Shown piece after piece: positions 7,383-14,817 of a stretch of 19,923 nucleotides of DNA. Position 1 is the stretch's first letter. Each line of letters starts with the position of its first letter. Source of the stretch: JAWWPY01 sp964412845. GTDB taxonomy: Bacteria; Actinomycetota; Actinomycetes; Streptosporangiales; Streptosporangiaceae. The stretch spans positions 1-19,923 of the forward strand of contig CAYPQM010000129.1 in assembly GCA_964412845.1 (NCBI GenBank). The letters run 5' to 3'. The notes under the pieces were generated by a model, which saw nothing but the letters and a program-made list of their open reading frames with translations, had not been told where the DNA came from and made no database searches. A program made the position numbers and the translations under genes.

Positions 7383-7613
7383 GGCGGCGCGCAGCAGCCG
7401 GGAGCGCCGGCCCGCGCAGCCCATGGTCGGCGGCAGGCCGAAGAACTCTTCCGCCGAGCATTCACCGGACGGCAGCAGGTCCTCGGTGATCAGCACCCTG
7501 ACACGGCGGCTGCTCGCCTCGCCCTCACGGAGCTGAGCGGGCCGCAGGGCCCGGAGCCCCGCCAGGCAGCCACCCCGAAACCGGCTTCACGGCCTTCACG
7601 CCCGGATGGCTGA
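7383..7613 (+). pseudogene. C-terminal remnant of a TPR-repeat protein
   Basis: An open stretch without a start codon encodes RQAEELFRRAFTGRQQVLG followed by DQHPDTAAARLALTEL. This matches the repeat unit of the tetratricopeptide arrays found in actinobacterial NB-ARC/TPR proteins (A-E-x-L-F-R-x-A-L-x-x-R-x-x-V-L-G-x-x-H-P-D-T). Only about one repeat and a short tail to a TGA at 7611 remain. A stop at 7380 closes the frame upstream. It lies just after the toxin gene and before the tRNA fragment. Presumed to be the end of a gene truncated by recombination. Confidence 0.5.
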
Positions 7614-7852
7614 CGGACACTCGGAGCCTTGTTCCCCGTCCATGGCTAGGCCCTCGTATCCAGGATTCGAATGTCCGCTCGATCAACGGTTGGCAGGCGG
7701 ACTGAACAGCCTTGGAAGATCATTTGGAGGGGCAGTATGAGGGGCAGAGTGCAGCTGGCGCGGGCCAGTGTGAGCCAGTTCCAGCTAGCGTGAGCTAGTG
7801 TCTGGCCTGTTCAGCGGGCATAGGGCCTGGTCGGGTAACCTGTCGGTGATTC

Positions 7853-7894
7853 ATGGCATGCAAGAGGTCTGGGGTTCGAATCCCCATAGCTCCA
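7853..7894 (+). other. 3' fragment of a tRNA-Ala(GGC) gene; candidate attachment site, copy 1
   Basis: The sequence equals positions 32-73 of a tRNA. Anticodon loop ATGGCAT (anticodon GGC) is followed by the stem half GCAAG and variable loop AGGTC. The T-arm is TGGGG-TTCGAAT-CCCCA and the acceptor half is TAGCTCCA. The T at position 70 fits the G3:U70 pair that marks alanine tRNAs. No D-arm, 5' acceptor strand or 5' anticodon-stem half precedes it, so it is not a gene. Such 3' ends are the usual attachment sites of tyrosine-recombinase elements. Confidence 0.85.
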
Positions 7895-7930
7895 CAGGTC
7901 AGAAGCTTAAATCGAAAAGCCGGGCCCAGA

Positions 7931-7953
7931 GTACAGCAGCAAAGTACCGCAAC
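7931..7953 (+). repeat. Repeat motif A after tRNA fragment, copy 1
   Basis: GTACAGCAGCAAAGTAC followed directly by CGCAAC. The motif contains two GTACnGCA words 13 bp apart. It begins 37 bp after the end of the tRNA fragment. Two further copies are at 16852-16874 and 17037-17059. Confidence 0.8.
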
Positions 7954-8491
7954 GGCGACCGCATCAGAGCCGCACGCCTGTCCGGATCGGGCACCTTTCT
8001 TGGCTACGGCTGCTGGCAAGGTCCGCGACTTCAGGTCGTGAGCTGACGCCGCCGAGTCGCTCAGCTGGAAGGATTCCCTGTTCTTTGGTCCTGTGACTCT
8101 TGCGTCACGTCACTGTAGGGCCGTGTTGGAGCGGCAGTCCGCGGCTGACTCTTGCCGTCGGTGCAGACGGTCAGCGGGGGCCTGTCATTCGGTCGGCGGC
8201 TGGTCGTGGAGTGTGGTTGTGGCGACGTGGTGCAGGTGCGCGACTCTGCGCGCCATTGGCTTGAGCCTGTGGCGCGGGCACGGCGCCGGTTCGCGCCGGG
8301 TGCAGGCAACCTGGTCGTCGAACTGCGCTTCCTGTGCGCCGCGGCGCACCTCGGCGCGGAGCAGGCGCGCTGCGAAAGCGTTACGCGCCGGCCGGTGAGG
8401 GGAGGCGCGCCGGTCGGCAGGGCCAGAAGTCTTGGTGCCGTGGACAGTAGGCAGCGGATGGCCGCCCCAGTGGCGGTCTGGCGTCCCAGGC
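7954..8491. other. Non-coding flank between tRNA fragment and integrase remnant
   Basis: No open frame here resembles a known family. The stretch carries repeats also found after the second tRNA fragment: CTGTGACTCTTGC at 8091, TGACTCTTGCCG at 8146 and CAGGCGCGCTGCG at 8362. It is best read as the attachment-site flank of an old integrative element. Confidence 0.55.
8091..8157 (+). repeat. Paired TGACTCTTGC repeats, copy 1 (possible recombinase arm sites)
   Basis: TGACTCTTGC occurs at 8093-8102 and 8146-8155, 53 bp apart. The same pair, one with a single change, is present at 17199 and 17253. Offsets from the start of motif A are 160 and 215 bp here, against 160 and 216 bp in the second locus. 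Confidence 0.6.
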
Positions 8492-8974
8492 CATCATTGG
8501 CGGGACAGCGCATTCACCGAGCCCGGCGAGGACGGGCGCATCCGCTACAAGCTCCGCGGCAAGGTATTCAAGGACCGCGCGCTGAGCGGCGAGGAAGCCG
8601 AGTGGGTCGTCCTAGAGATAGTGCACCGGGCCGTCGCGATCCTGCGGGAGCTGAACGACGACCCGACGCACCTGTTCGGCTACAACCGAGGCGGCAGCGC
8701 TGGATACGTGCTGCTTCGCCCCATATGCGAGCGGCTCGGCAAGTTCCGTGACCACGTCAACGAGCTGTTCAGCGTGCCGGACAGCCCGTACATCCCCTGC
8801 GACACGGCGACGCGATCGGATGCCGACCCCGACGATGGCCATGGCCCGGAAGATCCGGAGGGCCCAGCTGTGGCGATGCCATGGCATCTCACAACTACCC
8901 AGTTCAGGAGAACCCTGGCCTGGCATATCGCACACCAGCCCTTCGGGGTAGTTGCGAGCGCGGGGCGGGGCTGA
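8492..8974 (+). pseudogene. Truncated tyrosine recombinase (integrase) remnant
   Basis: The frame encodes the middle of the catalytic domain of an actinobacterial tyrosine recombinase. RIRYKLRGKVFKDRALSGEEAEWVVL is a mid-domain segment. MPWHLTTTQFRRTLAWHIAHQPFG matches the box II region, with the presumed catalytic Arg in QFRRT. The reading then runs into unrelated sequence and stops at 8972. The later His/Trp and the nucleophilic Tyr are missing, and so is the N-terminal DNA-binding part. The protein cannot be active. Its position 0.6 kb downstream of the tRNA-Ala 3' fragment, in the same orientation, is where the integrase of an element inserted at that tRNA would lie. The break coincides with the end of the decayed SDR gene on the other strand. 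Confidence 0.7.
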
Positions 8975-9846
8975 GGAGCGCGCCGAGGCCGCTACGCGTG
9001 TAGAACTCCGTTCGGATTCGGTCGCCGAGCTCGAAGACTTCCTCCGCTCCGTTGTGCATCGGGTCGATGTAGACCCCGGAATGGTCGGTGCCCTTTGGGG
9101 AGGTCGACGATGCGGACTATCTGCCGGGCCACTTCGGTCGGGTCCTCGTCAGGGTCGGAGATCTTCCGTTGGCGTTGCGGCAGCTCCGCCATGAGTTCTC
9201 CGTAGAGGGCGTCGTACTCGGCCACGACTGCGGTGTCTGCGGCGTGCCCGGCGTCACGTAGTGGTTGGTTCCGGTGGTGAAGGCTCCTGGTATGACGATC
9301 GCGGTGTCAATTCCGAACAGGGCTAGTTCGGCTGCGTAGCTGACGGCGAGCGCGTCCTCGCCGGCTTTGGCGGCAAAGTACGGGGCGATGAAGGGCACAG
9401 CTCCCTCGGATGCTGCTGGACCCGACCCAGACCAGCAGTCCGTCGCGCTGGGCGCGCAGGTGAGGCAGCCGGGCGCGGTTCACCCGCTGGGTGGAGAGCA
9501 CGTTGACGTCGTACAGGTCCGCGATCTGTTCGACGCTGAATGCCTCTGTGGGGCCGAGTCCAATGCGCCCGGCGTTGTGCACGACGACATCGAGACGGCC
9601 GGTCTAGTCGATGATCTGAGCGATCGCGGCGTCGACCATGTCTTGGTCGGTGACGTCCATGGCCACTGCGTGCAAGTTCACGCTGTGCTCCGTGGCGTAG
9701 GCGTCCAAGTCTGCGACCGCTGCCGCGTTAGGCCCTTCGGGATGGCGCATGCCTGCGTAGACGGTGTGGCCGGCGTCGGCAAGCGCTCGAGCCGTCATTG
9801 CCCCGAATCCGCTCGATGCCCCGGTGATGACGATGTTCTTGCTCAT
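8960..9846 (-). pseudogene. Decayed short-chain dehydrogenase/reductase (SDR)
   Basis: The gene starts at ATG 9846 with a strong GGAGG 4 bp upstream. It reads MSKNIVITGASSGFGAMTAR with a clear NAD(P)-binding motif TGASSGFG. An in-frame TAG at 9604-9606 replaces what is probably a Glu codon (IID-stop-TGRLDVVVHNAG). The frame then shifts near 9400 to continue as FIAPYFAAKAGEDALAVSYA (catalytic YFAAK). It shifts again near 9240 (AEYDALYGELMAELPQRQR), and a third time near 9080 (KGTDHSGVYIDPMHNG). One stop and three shifts make it a true ruin. It is the last gene of the left cassette, 172 bp behind the intact SDR. The 3' end is merged with the integrase remnant and its boundary is approximate. 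Confidence 0.85.
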
Positions 9847-10018
9847 GGTGCCTCCGTTTGGCGCTCGGTGGTTCGGTGATGTTCGCGCCTTGGGCATCTC
9901 GGTGAGACGACGGGACGACAGATCGGTTGTGGGTCGGCTTGCCGCCCCAGGCGCGGAGTTCCGTCTGTTGCGCCGGCGCGATCGTCAGGATTCGCGTTGC
10001 TCGTGGCACTCGTGGATA

Positions 10019-10762
10019 TCAGTTCATGCCGCCGTTGGCCCGGATCGTTTGCCCGTTGATCCAGTGCCCTGCCGGGCTGGTGAGGAACACGACGGCTTCG
10101 GCGATATCGGCTGGGGTTCCCAGTCGGTCGAGCGGCGCGGCGTGAGCGAAACGGGCGATGGCCTCCTCGTCTTTGCCTTCGAAGAACATTGGCGTGGCTG
10201 TAGGTCCGGGAGCGATCGCGTTCACGCTGATGTCCCGACCCCGCAACTCTGAGGCCAGGATGAACGTCATGGCCTCGACTGCGCCTTTGCTGGCCGCGTA
10301 ACCGGTGTAGTTGGGCAGCATCCGGCCGAGCACCGAGGATGAAAAGTTGAGGATCGAACCGCCGGGCCGGATCTTGCGGGCGGCCTGCCGATCGATGACG
10401 AACGTGCCCCGGATGTTGATCCGCAGCATCTCGTCGAGCGTCGCAAGATCGAAGTCGACCAGTGGGGCAAGATCCATCCGAGCGGCAGCATGGACGACGA
10501 CATCGACGCCGCCGAAGAGGCGCTCGGCCTCCTCGAACAAGCGAACAACGGCCTGCTCGTCGGCCACATCGGCTCCGATCGCCGCGGCAGTGCCACCGGC
10601 CGCGGTGATCTCCTCGACGACTTCTTTGGCGCGTTCGGCGTTGCCGGCGTAGTTCACGACCACGCTTGTCCCGGCGGCAGCCAGTCGTGCAGCAACCTCG
10701 CGACCAATACCTCCCGAACCTCCGGTGACGACGGCTACCCGCCTGTTGGTGTCTTCTGACAT
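10019..10762 (-). CDS. SDR family NAD(P)-dependent oxidoreductase (FabG-like)
   Basis: This 247-residue classical SDR would oxidise an alcohol or reduce a ketone with NAD(P)(H). The cofactor motif TGGSGGIG is at residues 13-20. HAAAR takes the place of the usual NNAG. The catalytic Ser is in LNFSSSV, and the YxxxK pair is YAASK with Tyr155 and Lys159. The C-terminus WINGQTIRANGGM is typical of FabG-like SDRs. The ATG at 10762 is preceded by GGAGA at about 6 bp; the open frame extends 27 codons further without family features. It is the third gene of the leftward cassette, 73 bp after the DUF1330-like gene. The physiological substrate is unknown. Confidence 0.92.
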   Translation of the reverse strand: MSEDTNRRVAVVTGGSGGIGREVAARLAAAGTSVVVNYAGNAERAKEVVEEITAAGGTAAAIGADVADEQAVVRLFEEAERLFGGVDVVVHAAARMDLAPLVDFDLATLDEMLRINIRGTFVIDRQAARKIRPGGSILNFSSSVLGRMLPNYTGYAASKGAVEAMTFILASELRGRDISVNAIAPGPTATPMFFEGKDEEAIARFAHAAPLDRLGTPADIAEAVVFLTSPAGHWINGQTIRANGGMN

Positions 10763-10835
10763 TTCATTTCTCCTTTGCTTATGAGTCGTGGCGTTGGATC
10801 GCTGATTGCTACCGGCATGTGATTGAGCTGGTTTC

Positions 10836-11252
10836 TTAGCCAAGAGCCGTGGTCGCGTACAGGCGCCAGTCGGCCAGCGCGGCGCGGCGGTGGGGTTCGG
10901 CGGTGTTCTGGTAGTCGGTGTCGTTGACGAGATCGCGGAACGCGTAGATGCTCGGGTAGTGCGCTACGCCGACGGCGTCCCAGTTGTCCCCGACGGGTCC
11001 GACCACGCGGGCGATGATGATGCCGGCGAAGACGAGCTCGGACCCTCCGTAGGGCTGCACGGCGGTGTTGAATGCCGGCAGGTAGCGGGTGAGGTAGGCG
11101 TCCTGGCCGCTGCACGGCTGCGCGTCGCTGGTGCTCGCGTAGTGCGCTTCATCGTGGAAGCGCAGCAGGTTGACCATGAACAGTGCACTGTCGGTCGGGA
11201 AGGCCGCGACCGCTGCGTCGAGGTCGGTGGGGTCGATTTCGGTGCTCGGCAA
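10836..11252 (-). CDS. DUF1330-like dimeric alpha/beta-barrel protein
   Basis: This 138-residue protein resembles the DUF1330 group of ferredoxin-like dimeric alpha/beta-barrel proteins. Its beta strands are ALFMVNLLRF, LVFAGIIIARVVG and WDAVGVAHYPS, followed by IYAFRDLVNDTDYQNTAEPHR; the aromatic Tyr-Pro-Ser and the helix after it are usual in this group. The start is a TTG at 11252, with AGGAG 6 bp upstream; reading further upstream would overlap the hydrolase gene by about 70 bases. The gene lies 50 bp behind the hydrolase and is probably co-transcribed with it. The function of the family is not established; related folds include monooxygenases and isomerases acting on small organics. Confidence 0.72.
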   Translation of the reverse strand: MPSTEIDPTDLDAAVAAFPTDSALFMVNLLRFHDEAHYASTSDAQPCSGQDAYLTRYLPAFNTAVQPYGGSELVFAGIIIARVVGPVGDNWDAVGVAHYPSIYAFRDLVNDTDYQNTAEPHRRAALADWRLYATTALG

Positions 11253-11302
11253 GATGTTCTCCTGAGATCTCGGGATGTGGGTAGTGCTGTGGCTTGCTCT
11301 CG

Positions 11303-12061
11303 TTAGGGAAGCGCCGCCCAGAACGCGGACAGGACTTCGGCGCCGCGGTGCGGGTCTTGGACCATCCACCAGTGGCCGACTCCTTCGAGGGTTACGAACT
11401 TTGCGCCGGCACGCTGGGCGGCGCGGCGACGGGAGTCATCGGTGCCGGTCGTGTCGTCCTCGAGCGGGGAGAGGGCCAGGCCGGGTCGGGCAGCCGCGGC
11501 CGGGAGGTGGCCGGCGGCGTCGGACAGTGCGGGCTGGATGGCTGATCGGTAGAGGGCGAGGATCGCTCGCGCCATCTGTGCGTCCTGGCCGGTGGCCAGC
11601 CCCTCGGCGACGGGACTGGTGATGCCGAGCTGGTGCATGCCGTCGACGCGCTGGGCCAGCGTTGCTCCGGTCAGGGCGTGGACGGACTGTTCGCCGACCC
11701 CCGGCGTCTGCCAGGTTTGGGCGAGCGGGTGCCAGACGTAGTCCGGGTCGAACAGTCCCATCGCGTCGCTGACCCAACTGCGTACGAGATCGGGGCGCTG
11801 CATCACGGCGTTGAGCACGTGGGCTCCGCCCCAGTCGTGACCGACCAGGTCGACCGGGTCCCGAAACGCTTCCAAACGGGCGATCAGCCAGTCGCGGTAG
11901 TCCTCCATCCCCGCGCCGAAACTGCCGGGGAGGGGGGCGCCGAAACCGGGCGGGGACAAGCACACGACATCGGAGCGGGCGAGTTCGCCCAGCAGAGGAC
12001 CCCAGACGGCCGAGGTCTCGGGGTTGCCGTGCACGAACACGGCTGGTCCATGTGAGGTCAT
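11303..12061 (-). CDS. Alpha/beta hydrolase, haloalkane dehalogenase/epoxide hydrolase type
   Basis: This 252-residue alpha/beta-fold hydrolase carries the oxyanion-hole motif HGNP at residues 11-14. Its nucleophile elbow is GHDWGG with Asp76. The catalytic His230 lies in VGHWWM near the C-terminus. An Asp nucleophile with HGNP is the pattern of haloalkane dehalogenases and epoxide hydrolases rather than Ser esterases. Close relatives include many of unknown substrate, so dehalogenation is not claimed. The ATG at 12061 follows a strong GGAGG at 8 bp; the upstream extension would run through the operator. It is the first gene of the leftward cassette and is divergent from the TetR gene at 12144. 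Confidence 0.88.
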   Translation of the reverse strand: MTSHGPAVFVHGNPETSAVWGPLLGELARSDVVCLSPPGFGAPLPGSFGAGMEDYRDWLIARLEAFRDPVDLVGHDWGGAHVLNAVMQRPDLVRSWVSDAMGLFDPDYVWHPLAQTWQTPGVGEQSVHALTGATLAQRVDGMHQLGITSPVAEGLATGQDAQMARAILALYRSAIQPALSDAAGHLPAAAARPGLALSPLEDDTTGTDDSRRRAAQRAGAKFVTLEGVGHWWMVQDPHRGAEVLSAFWAALP

Positions 12062-12102
12062 CCGGACGCCTCCTTCGATGTGGTCACCTCCGACGCTACG
12101 CT

Positions 12103-12126
12103 TACTTATGAGTTGACTACTAAGTA
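12103..12126. promoter_or_regulatory. Operator-like dyad between hydrolase and TetR genes
   Basis: TACTTATGAGT and ACTACTAAGTA form 11-bp arms around a central TG; nine of eleven positions pair. It sits between the divergent starts at 12061 and 12144. This is the usual place and size for a TetR operator controlling both directions. Use by the adjacent regulator is inference. Confidence 0.6.
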
Positions 12127-12143
12127 TGTTGATGGAGGTGCTC

Positions 12144-12869
12144 GTGGGAGACATGGGGTCACGGGACGAGAACGAACAGGCTGGGGGACAGGGGATGCCT
12201 AACGGCAGTGCGACGGTGGGGCGGCGGACGCAGCAGCAGCGCCGCGAGGAGACCGAGCGTCGGCTGCTAGACGCAGCGACCCGGCTGTTCGCCGAGCGGG
12301 GCTCGCGGTCGGTGTCGTTGGCCGACGTGGGCCGGCTGGCCGGCTACAGCAGCGGCATCGTGTCCCATCATTTCGGGAGCAAGCAACGCTTGCTGGCTGC
12401 GGTCGTTCAACGAGCCCAGCAGTTCGACGTCCCCACGTCGGGAACCTTCGGTCTGGAGCGGCTTACCGCGGCGTTGTCGACCTACTTGCGCACCCTGCGA
12501 GACAGAGCTCCGGGGCCACAGGCGTTCTTGCAGCTGTGGTCCGAGGCTGTCGCGGCCGATCCCGTCCTCGCGCCGCTGTTCGCCGAGCGCGACGCATGGT
12601 TTCGTGGCCTGCTCGCCGACCACATCAGCTCAGGCGTCGATGATGGTTCGATCCGTCGCGACGTCGACCCAGAGGCTCAAGCCATCGCGTTGGTCGGCCT
12701 TGTCCGTGGCACTGCCCTGCAGCTCATGTCCACGGCCGCCGATGCGCCCATCGACGTCCTCACCGATCAGATTATGGAGACAGTGCGCCGTGGGCTCGCC
12801 GCTACCCCTGAAGCGGCCCCGTCTCGGCGACGTGCTCGGCGGACATCGCCGGCGAGGCTTACCCGTTGA
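12144..12869 (+). CDS. TetR/AcrR family regulator of the left cassette
   Basis: This TetR-type regulator is about 241 residues long. The helix-turn-helix lies around VSLADVGRLAGYSSGIVSHHF, after the first helix RRLLDAATRLFAERGSRS. The C-terminal helices form the ligand domain, and the tail is Arg-rich (SRRRARRTS). Several starts are possible. GTG 12144 has GGAGG 5 bp upstream and is preferred. ATG 12126 would begin inside the operator dyad, and ATG 12195 would remove the flexible N-terminus. It is divergent from the hydrolase-DUF1330-SDR genes and converges with the second TetR gene 56 bp away. Autorepression and control of the divergent cassette are inferred from the dyad. Confidence 0.9.
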   Translation: MGDMGSRDENEQAGGQGMPNGSATVGRRTQQQRREETERRLLDAATRLFAERGSRSVSLADVGRLAGYSSGIVSHHFGSKQRLLAAVVQRAQQFDVPTSGTFGLERLTAALSTYLRTLRDRAPGPQAFLQLWSEAVAADPVLAPLFAERDAWFRGLLADHISSGVDDGSIRRDVDPEAQAIALVGLVRGTALQLMSTAADAPIDVLTDQIMETVRRGLAATPEAAPSRRRARRTSPARLTR

Positions 12870-12925
12870 TCAGCTCAGCGGTGCGGACGCCGATTCTCCC
12901 GCTACCGGCACGACCGGCACGACGT

Positions 12926-13546
12926 TCAGCCTCGGCATTTGCCGACGGGTCGCAGTCCCTCGATGAACACGCGGGTCATGCGCTCGTTGAAGCTCGGTGG
13001 TTCGCCGGTGACCGGCCGGCAGATGAGGGCGATGGTCGTGAGGACGTCGCGGGCCGTCACGTCGTCGCGTGCGCTTCCGTGTTCGACGGCTCGGGTGAGG
13101 AGCGTGTCGAGCGCGGGTTCGAGGCGGTCTAGGAGGTGTTGCGGGAGATCGTCGTAGGCCGGGTCGCCGGAATGCAGCGCTGCGGCAAGCCCGCGTTTGG
13201 TGCCCACGAACTGGGTGTAGCGCTCGCTCCAACCCGCGAGGGCGTCCCAGGGCTCGAGCGTGGTGGGGAGTTCGCGCGCGGCGTCGATGCACTCGTCGAT
13301 GTCGTGTTGCAACACGGCGATGATGAGGTCGGATCGGCGCGGGAAATGCCGGTAGAGCGTTCCCACCCCGACCCCGGCCAGATCGGTGATCTCTTTCGCG
13401 GGCGCGTCCACGCCGCTGTCCGCGAACACGGTCTTGGCGGCCTGCAGGAGTGCGAGAACGTTGCGCTGGGCGTCGGCGCGTTGCCGCCGAGTCGGGTCGC
13501 CGCTGCGTCCCGTCGGGGTAGTCGTGGTGGGTGACTCGGTTGCCAT
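12926..13546 (-). CDS. TetR/AcrR family regulator of the right cassette
   Basis: This 206-residue TetR-type regulator has the first helix NVLALLQAAKTVFADSGVDA. The helix-turn-helix APAKEITDLAGVGVGTLYRHF is highly typical of the family, and KRGLAAALHSG fits the ligand domain of its close relatives. The ATG at 13546 is preceded by GGGAGG about 3 bp upstream. The open frame beyond it runs through the operators and is not coding. Two near-identical palindromic sites lie 17-58 bp upstream of its start, between it and the divergent hydrolase. It shares no close similarity with the neighbouring TetR, so the two cassettes have separate switches. The inducing ligand is unknown. Confidence 0.92.
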   Translation of the reverse strand: MATESPTTTTPTGRSGDPTRRQRADAQRNVLALLQAAKTVFADSGVDAPAKEITDLAGVGVGTLYRHFPRRSDLIIAVLQHDIDECIDAARELPTTLEPWDALAGWSERYTQFVGTKRGLAAALHSGDPAYDDLPQHLLDRLEPALDTLLTRAVEHGSARDDVTARDVLTTIALICRPVTGEPPSFNERMTRVFIEGLRPVGKCRG

Positions 13547-13562
13547 GGTCCTCCCGTTGCCA

Positions 13563-13604
13563 ACCGGAAAGCGATTCCGTATCATTACCGGAAAGCGCTT
13601 CCGT
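13563..13604. promoter_or_regulatory. Tandem TetR-type operators
   Basis: ACCGGAAAGCGATTCCGT (13563-13580) and ACCGGAAAGCGCTTCCGT (13587-13604) differ at one of 18 positions and repeat with a 24-bp period. Each is nearly palindromic, with outer arms CGGAA and TTCCG. They lie between the TetR start at 13546 and the divergent hydrolase start at 13732. The duplication and symmetry make binding by the adjacent TetR likely. Confidence 0.75.
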
Positions 13605-13731
13605 TTGGTGACAGCGTACATCGGCGGTGACGTCCACACGTCACGCTCGCTCGATCCGGGTAATTCGCCAAGCGCTCGACGCAGGCATCAACCTCATCGC
13701 AGCGAAGAACCGCCAACAGAAGGAACGTGAC

Positions 13732-14754
13732 ATGCCCACACAGACAGAAACCCCGACGCCCGCGAGCGACATGCAGACCGGGATCGTTCTCGGTCGAGAT
13801 CACGCCAGCATCGGACGCGCCGCACAGATTCCCGTTCCGCCGGCCACCCCGATCGTTGCCATAAGCCCGGTCACACTCTCGGCGCCCGATCGCATCGTGG
13901 ACCTGGAACTGAAGGTGACCGCGCCAACGTCGGGCGGCACGCTCCCGATCATCCTGTACTCCCACGGCGGGGGCCTGGCCCACTTTCTCACCTCCTACCG
14001 CAGCGCAGGGCCCTTGGTGGACTTCTGGGCGAGCCACGGCTTCGTGGTGCTTCAACCCACCCACCTGACGTCCAGGAGCCTGCTTCTCGATCCGTCAACC
14101 CCGGGTGCTCCGGCGTTCGAGGAATCCCGGGTCACCGACATGAAGCAGATCCTGGACCAACTCGATGTCATCGAAGATGCCGTCCCACAGATCGCGGGCC
14201 GCCTGGATCGCAGCCGCATCGCCGTGGCTGGTCACTCGTTCGGCGGCCAGACCGCCGGCATGCTGCTCGGGGCCGACTACACCGGTGAGGACGGCGCACG
14301 AATCTACGTCCCCGATGCCCGGGTCAAGGCCGGCGTCCTGTTGTCCTCGACCGGTGGTGGTGGCGACCATCTTTCCGAAGCCGCCGCACGGTTCACCTCC
14401 CTGCGAAGCGCCGGCTTCGCCGACATGACCACCCCAACCCTGGTCGTAGTCGGCGACCAAGACTTCACCTGGGAACTCTCGTCGAAGGGCGCGGAGTACC
14501 ACGCCGACCCCTACACATTCAGCCCCGGCCCGAAGAGCCTCCTGACTCTGCTCGGCGGAGAGCACCTTCTCGGCGGTGTCACCGGGTACGACGCGGCCGG
14601 GACCACCGATGAGAACCCGGAACGAGTCGCCCTCATTCAGCGACTAACGCTGGCCTATCTCCGAAGCACCCTCTACGAAGGCGACCCCAGCTGGTCCGAG
14701 GCGGCGGCAGCTCTGGCCGAACTGGGTGACCTCGGCCGCCTCGAGAATAAGTAA
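13732..14754 (+). CDS. Alpha/beta hydrolase, dienelactone hydrolase/chlorophyllase-like
   Basis: This 340-residue Ser hydrolase has the oxyanion-hole segment SHGGG at residues 77-81. The nucleophile elbow is GHSFGG with Ser169. The acid is Asp242 or Asp244 in VVGDQDFTW, and the likely catalytic His278 is in GGEHLLGG. The pattern is that of the chlorophyllase and dienelactone-hydrolase-like group, which cleaves esters or lactones. There is no signal peptide, so the protein is cytosolic. The ATG at 13732 has AAGGAA about 9 bp upstream; the frame is open 35 codons further but without family features. It is the first gene of the right cassette, divergent from its TetR gene behind the tandem operators, and the SDR follows after 63 bp. 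Substrate unknown. Confidence 0.88.
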   Translation: MPTQTETPTPASDMQTGIVLGRDHASIGRAAQIPVPPATPIVAISPVTLSAPDRIVDLELKVTAPTSGGTLPIILYSHGGGLAHFLTSYRSAGPLVDFWASHGFVVLQPTHLTSRSLLLDPSTPGAPAFEESRVTDMKQILDQLDVIEDAVPQIAGRLDRSRIAVAGHSFGGQTAGMLLGADYTGEDGARIYVPDARVKAGVLLSSTGGGGDHLSEAAARFTSLRSAGFADMTTPTLVVVGDQDFTWELSSKGAEYHADPYTFSPGPKSLLTLLGGEHLLGGVTGYDAAGTTDENPERVALIQRLTLAYLRSTLYEGDPSWSEAAAALAELGDLGRLENK

Positions 14755-14817
14755 CTCGAGACCAAGTAGCTAGCCGTCATCGCCATAACGACAGGCAATC
14801 AAGAAGGAGGAAGATCT

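Noticed and set aside
6643..7461. 272-codon minus-strand frame opposite the toxin-antitoxin genes
   Set aside because: It is a shadow of the strongly supported Phd/RelE genes and has no family features.
7795..8019. Minus-strand open frame with GIRTPDLLHA across the first tRNA fragment
   Set aside because: The frame reads the complement of the tRNA T-arm and anticodon stem. This sequence pattern is a well-known spurious protein annotation over tRNA 3' ends.
8152..8751. 199-codon plus-strand frame upstream of the integrase remnant
   Set aside because: No recognisable family, and the second half overlaps the better supported integrase frame.
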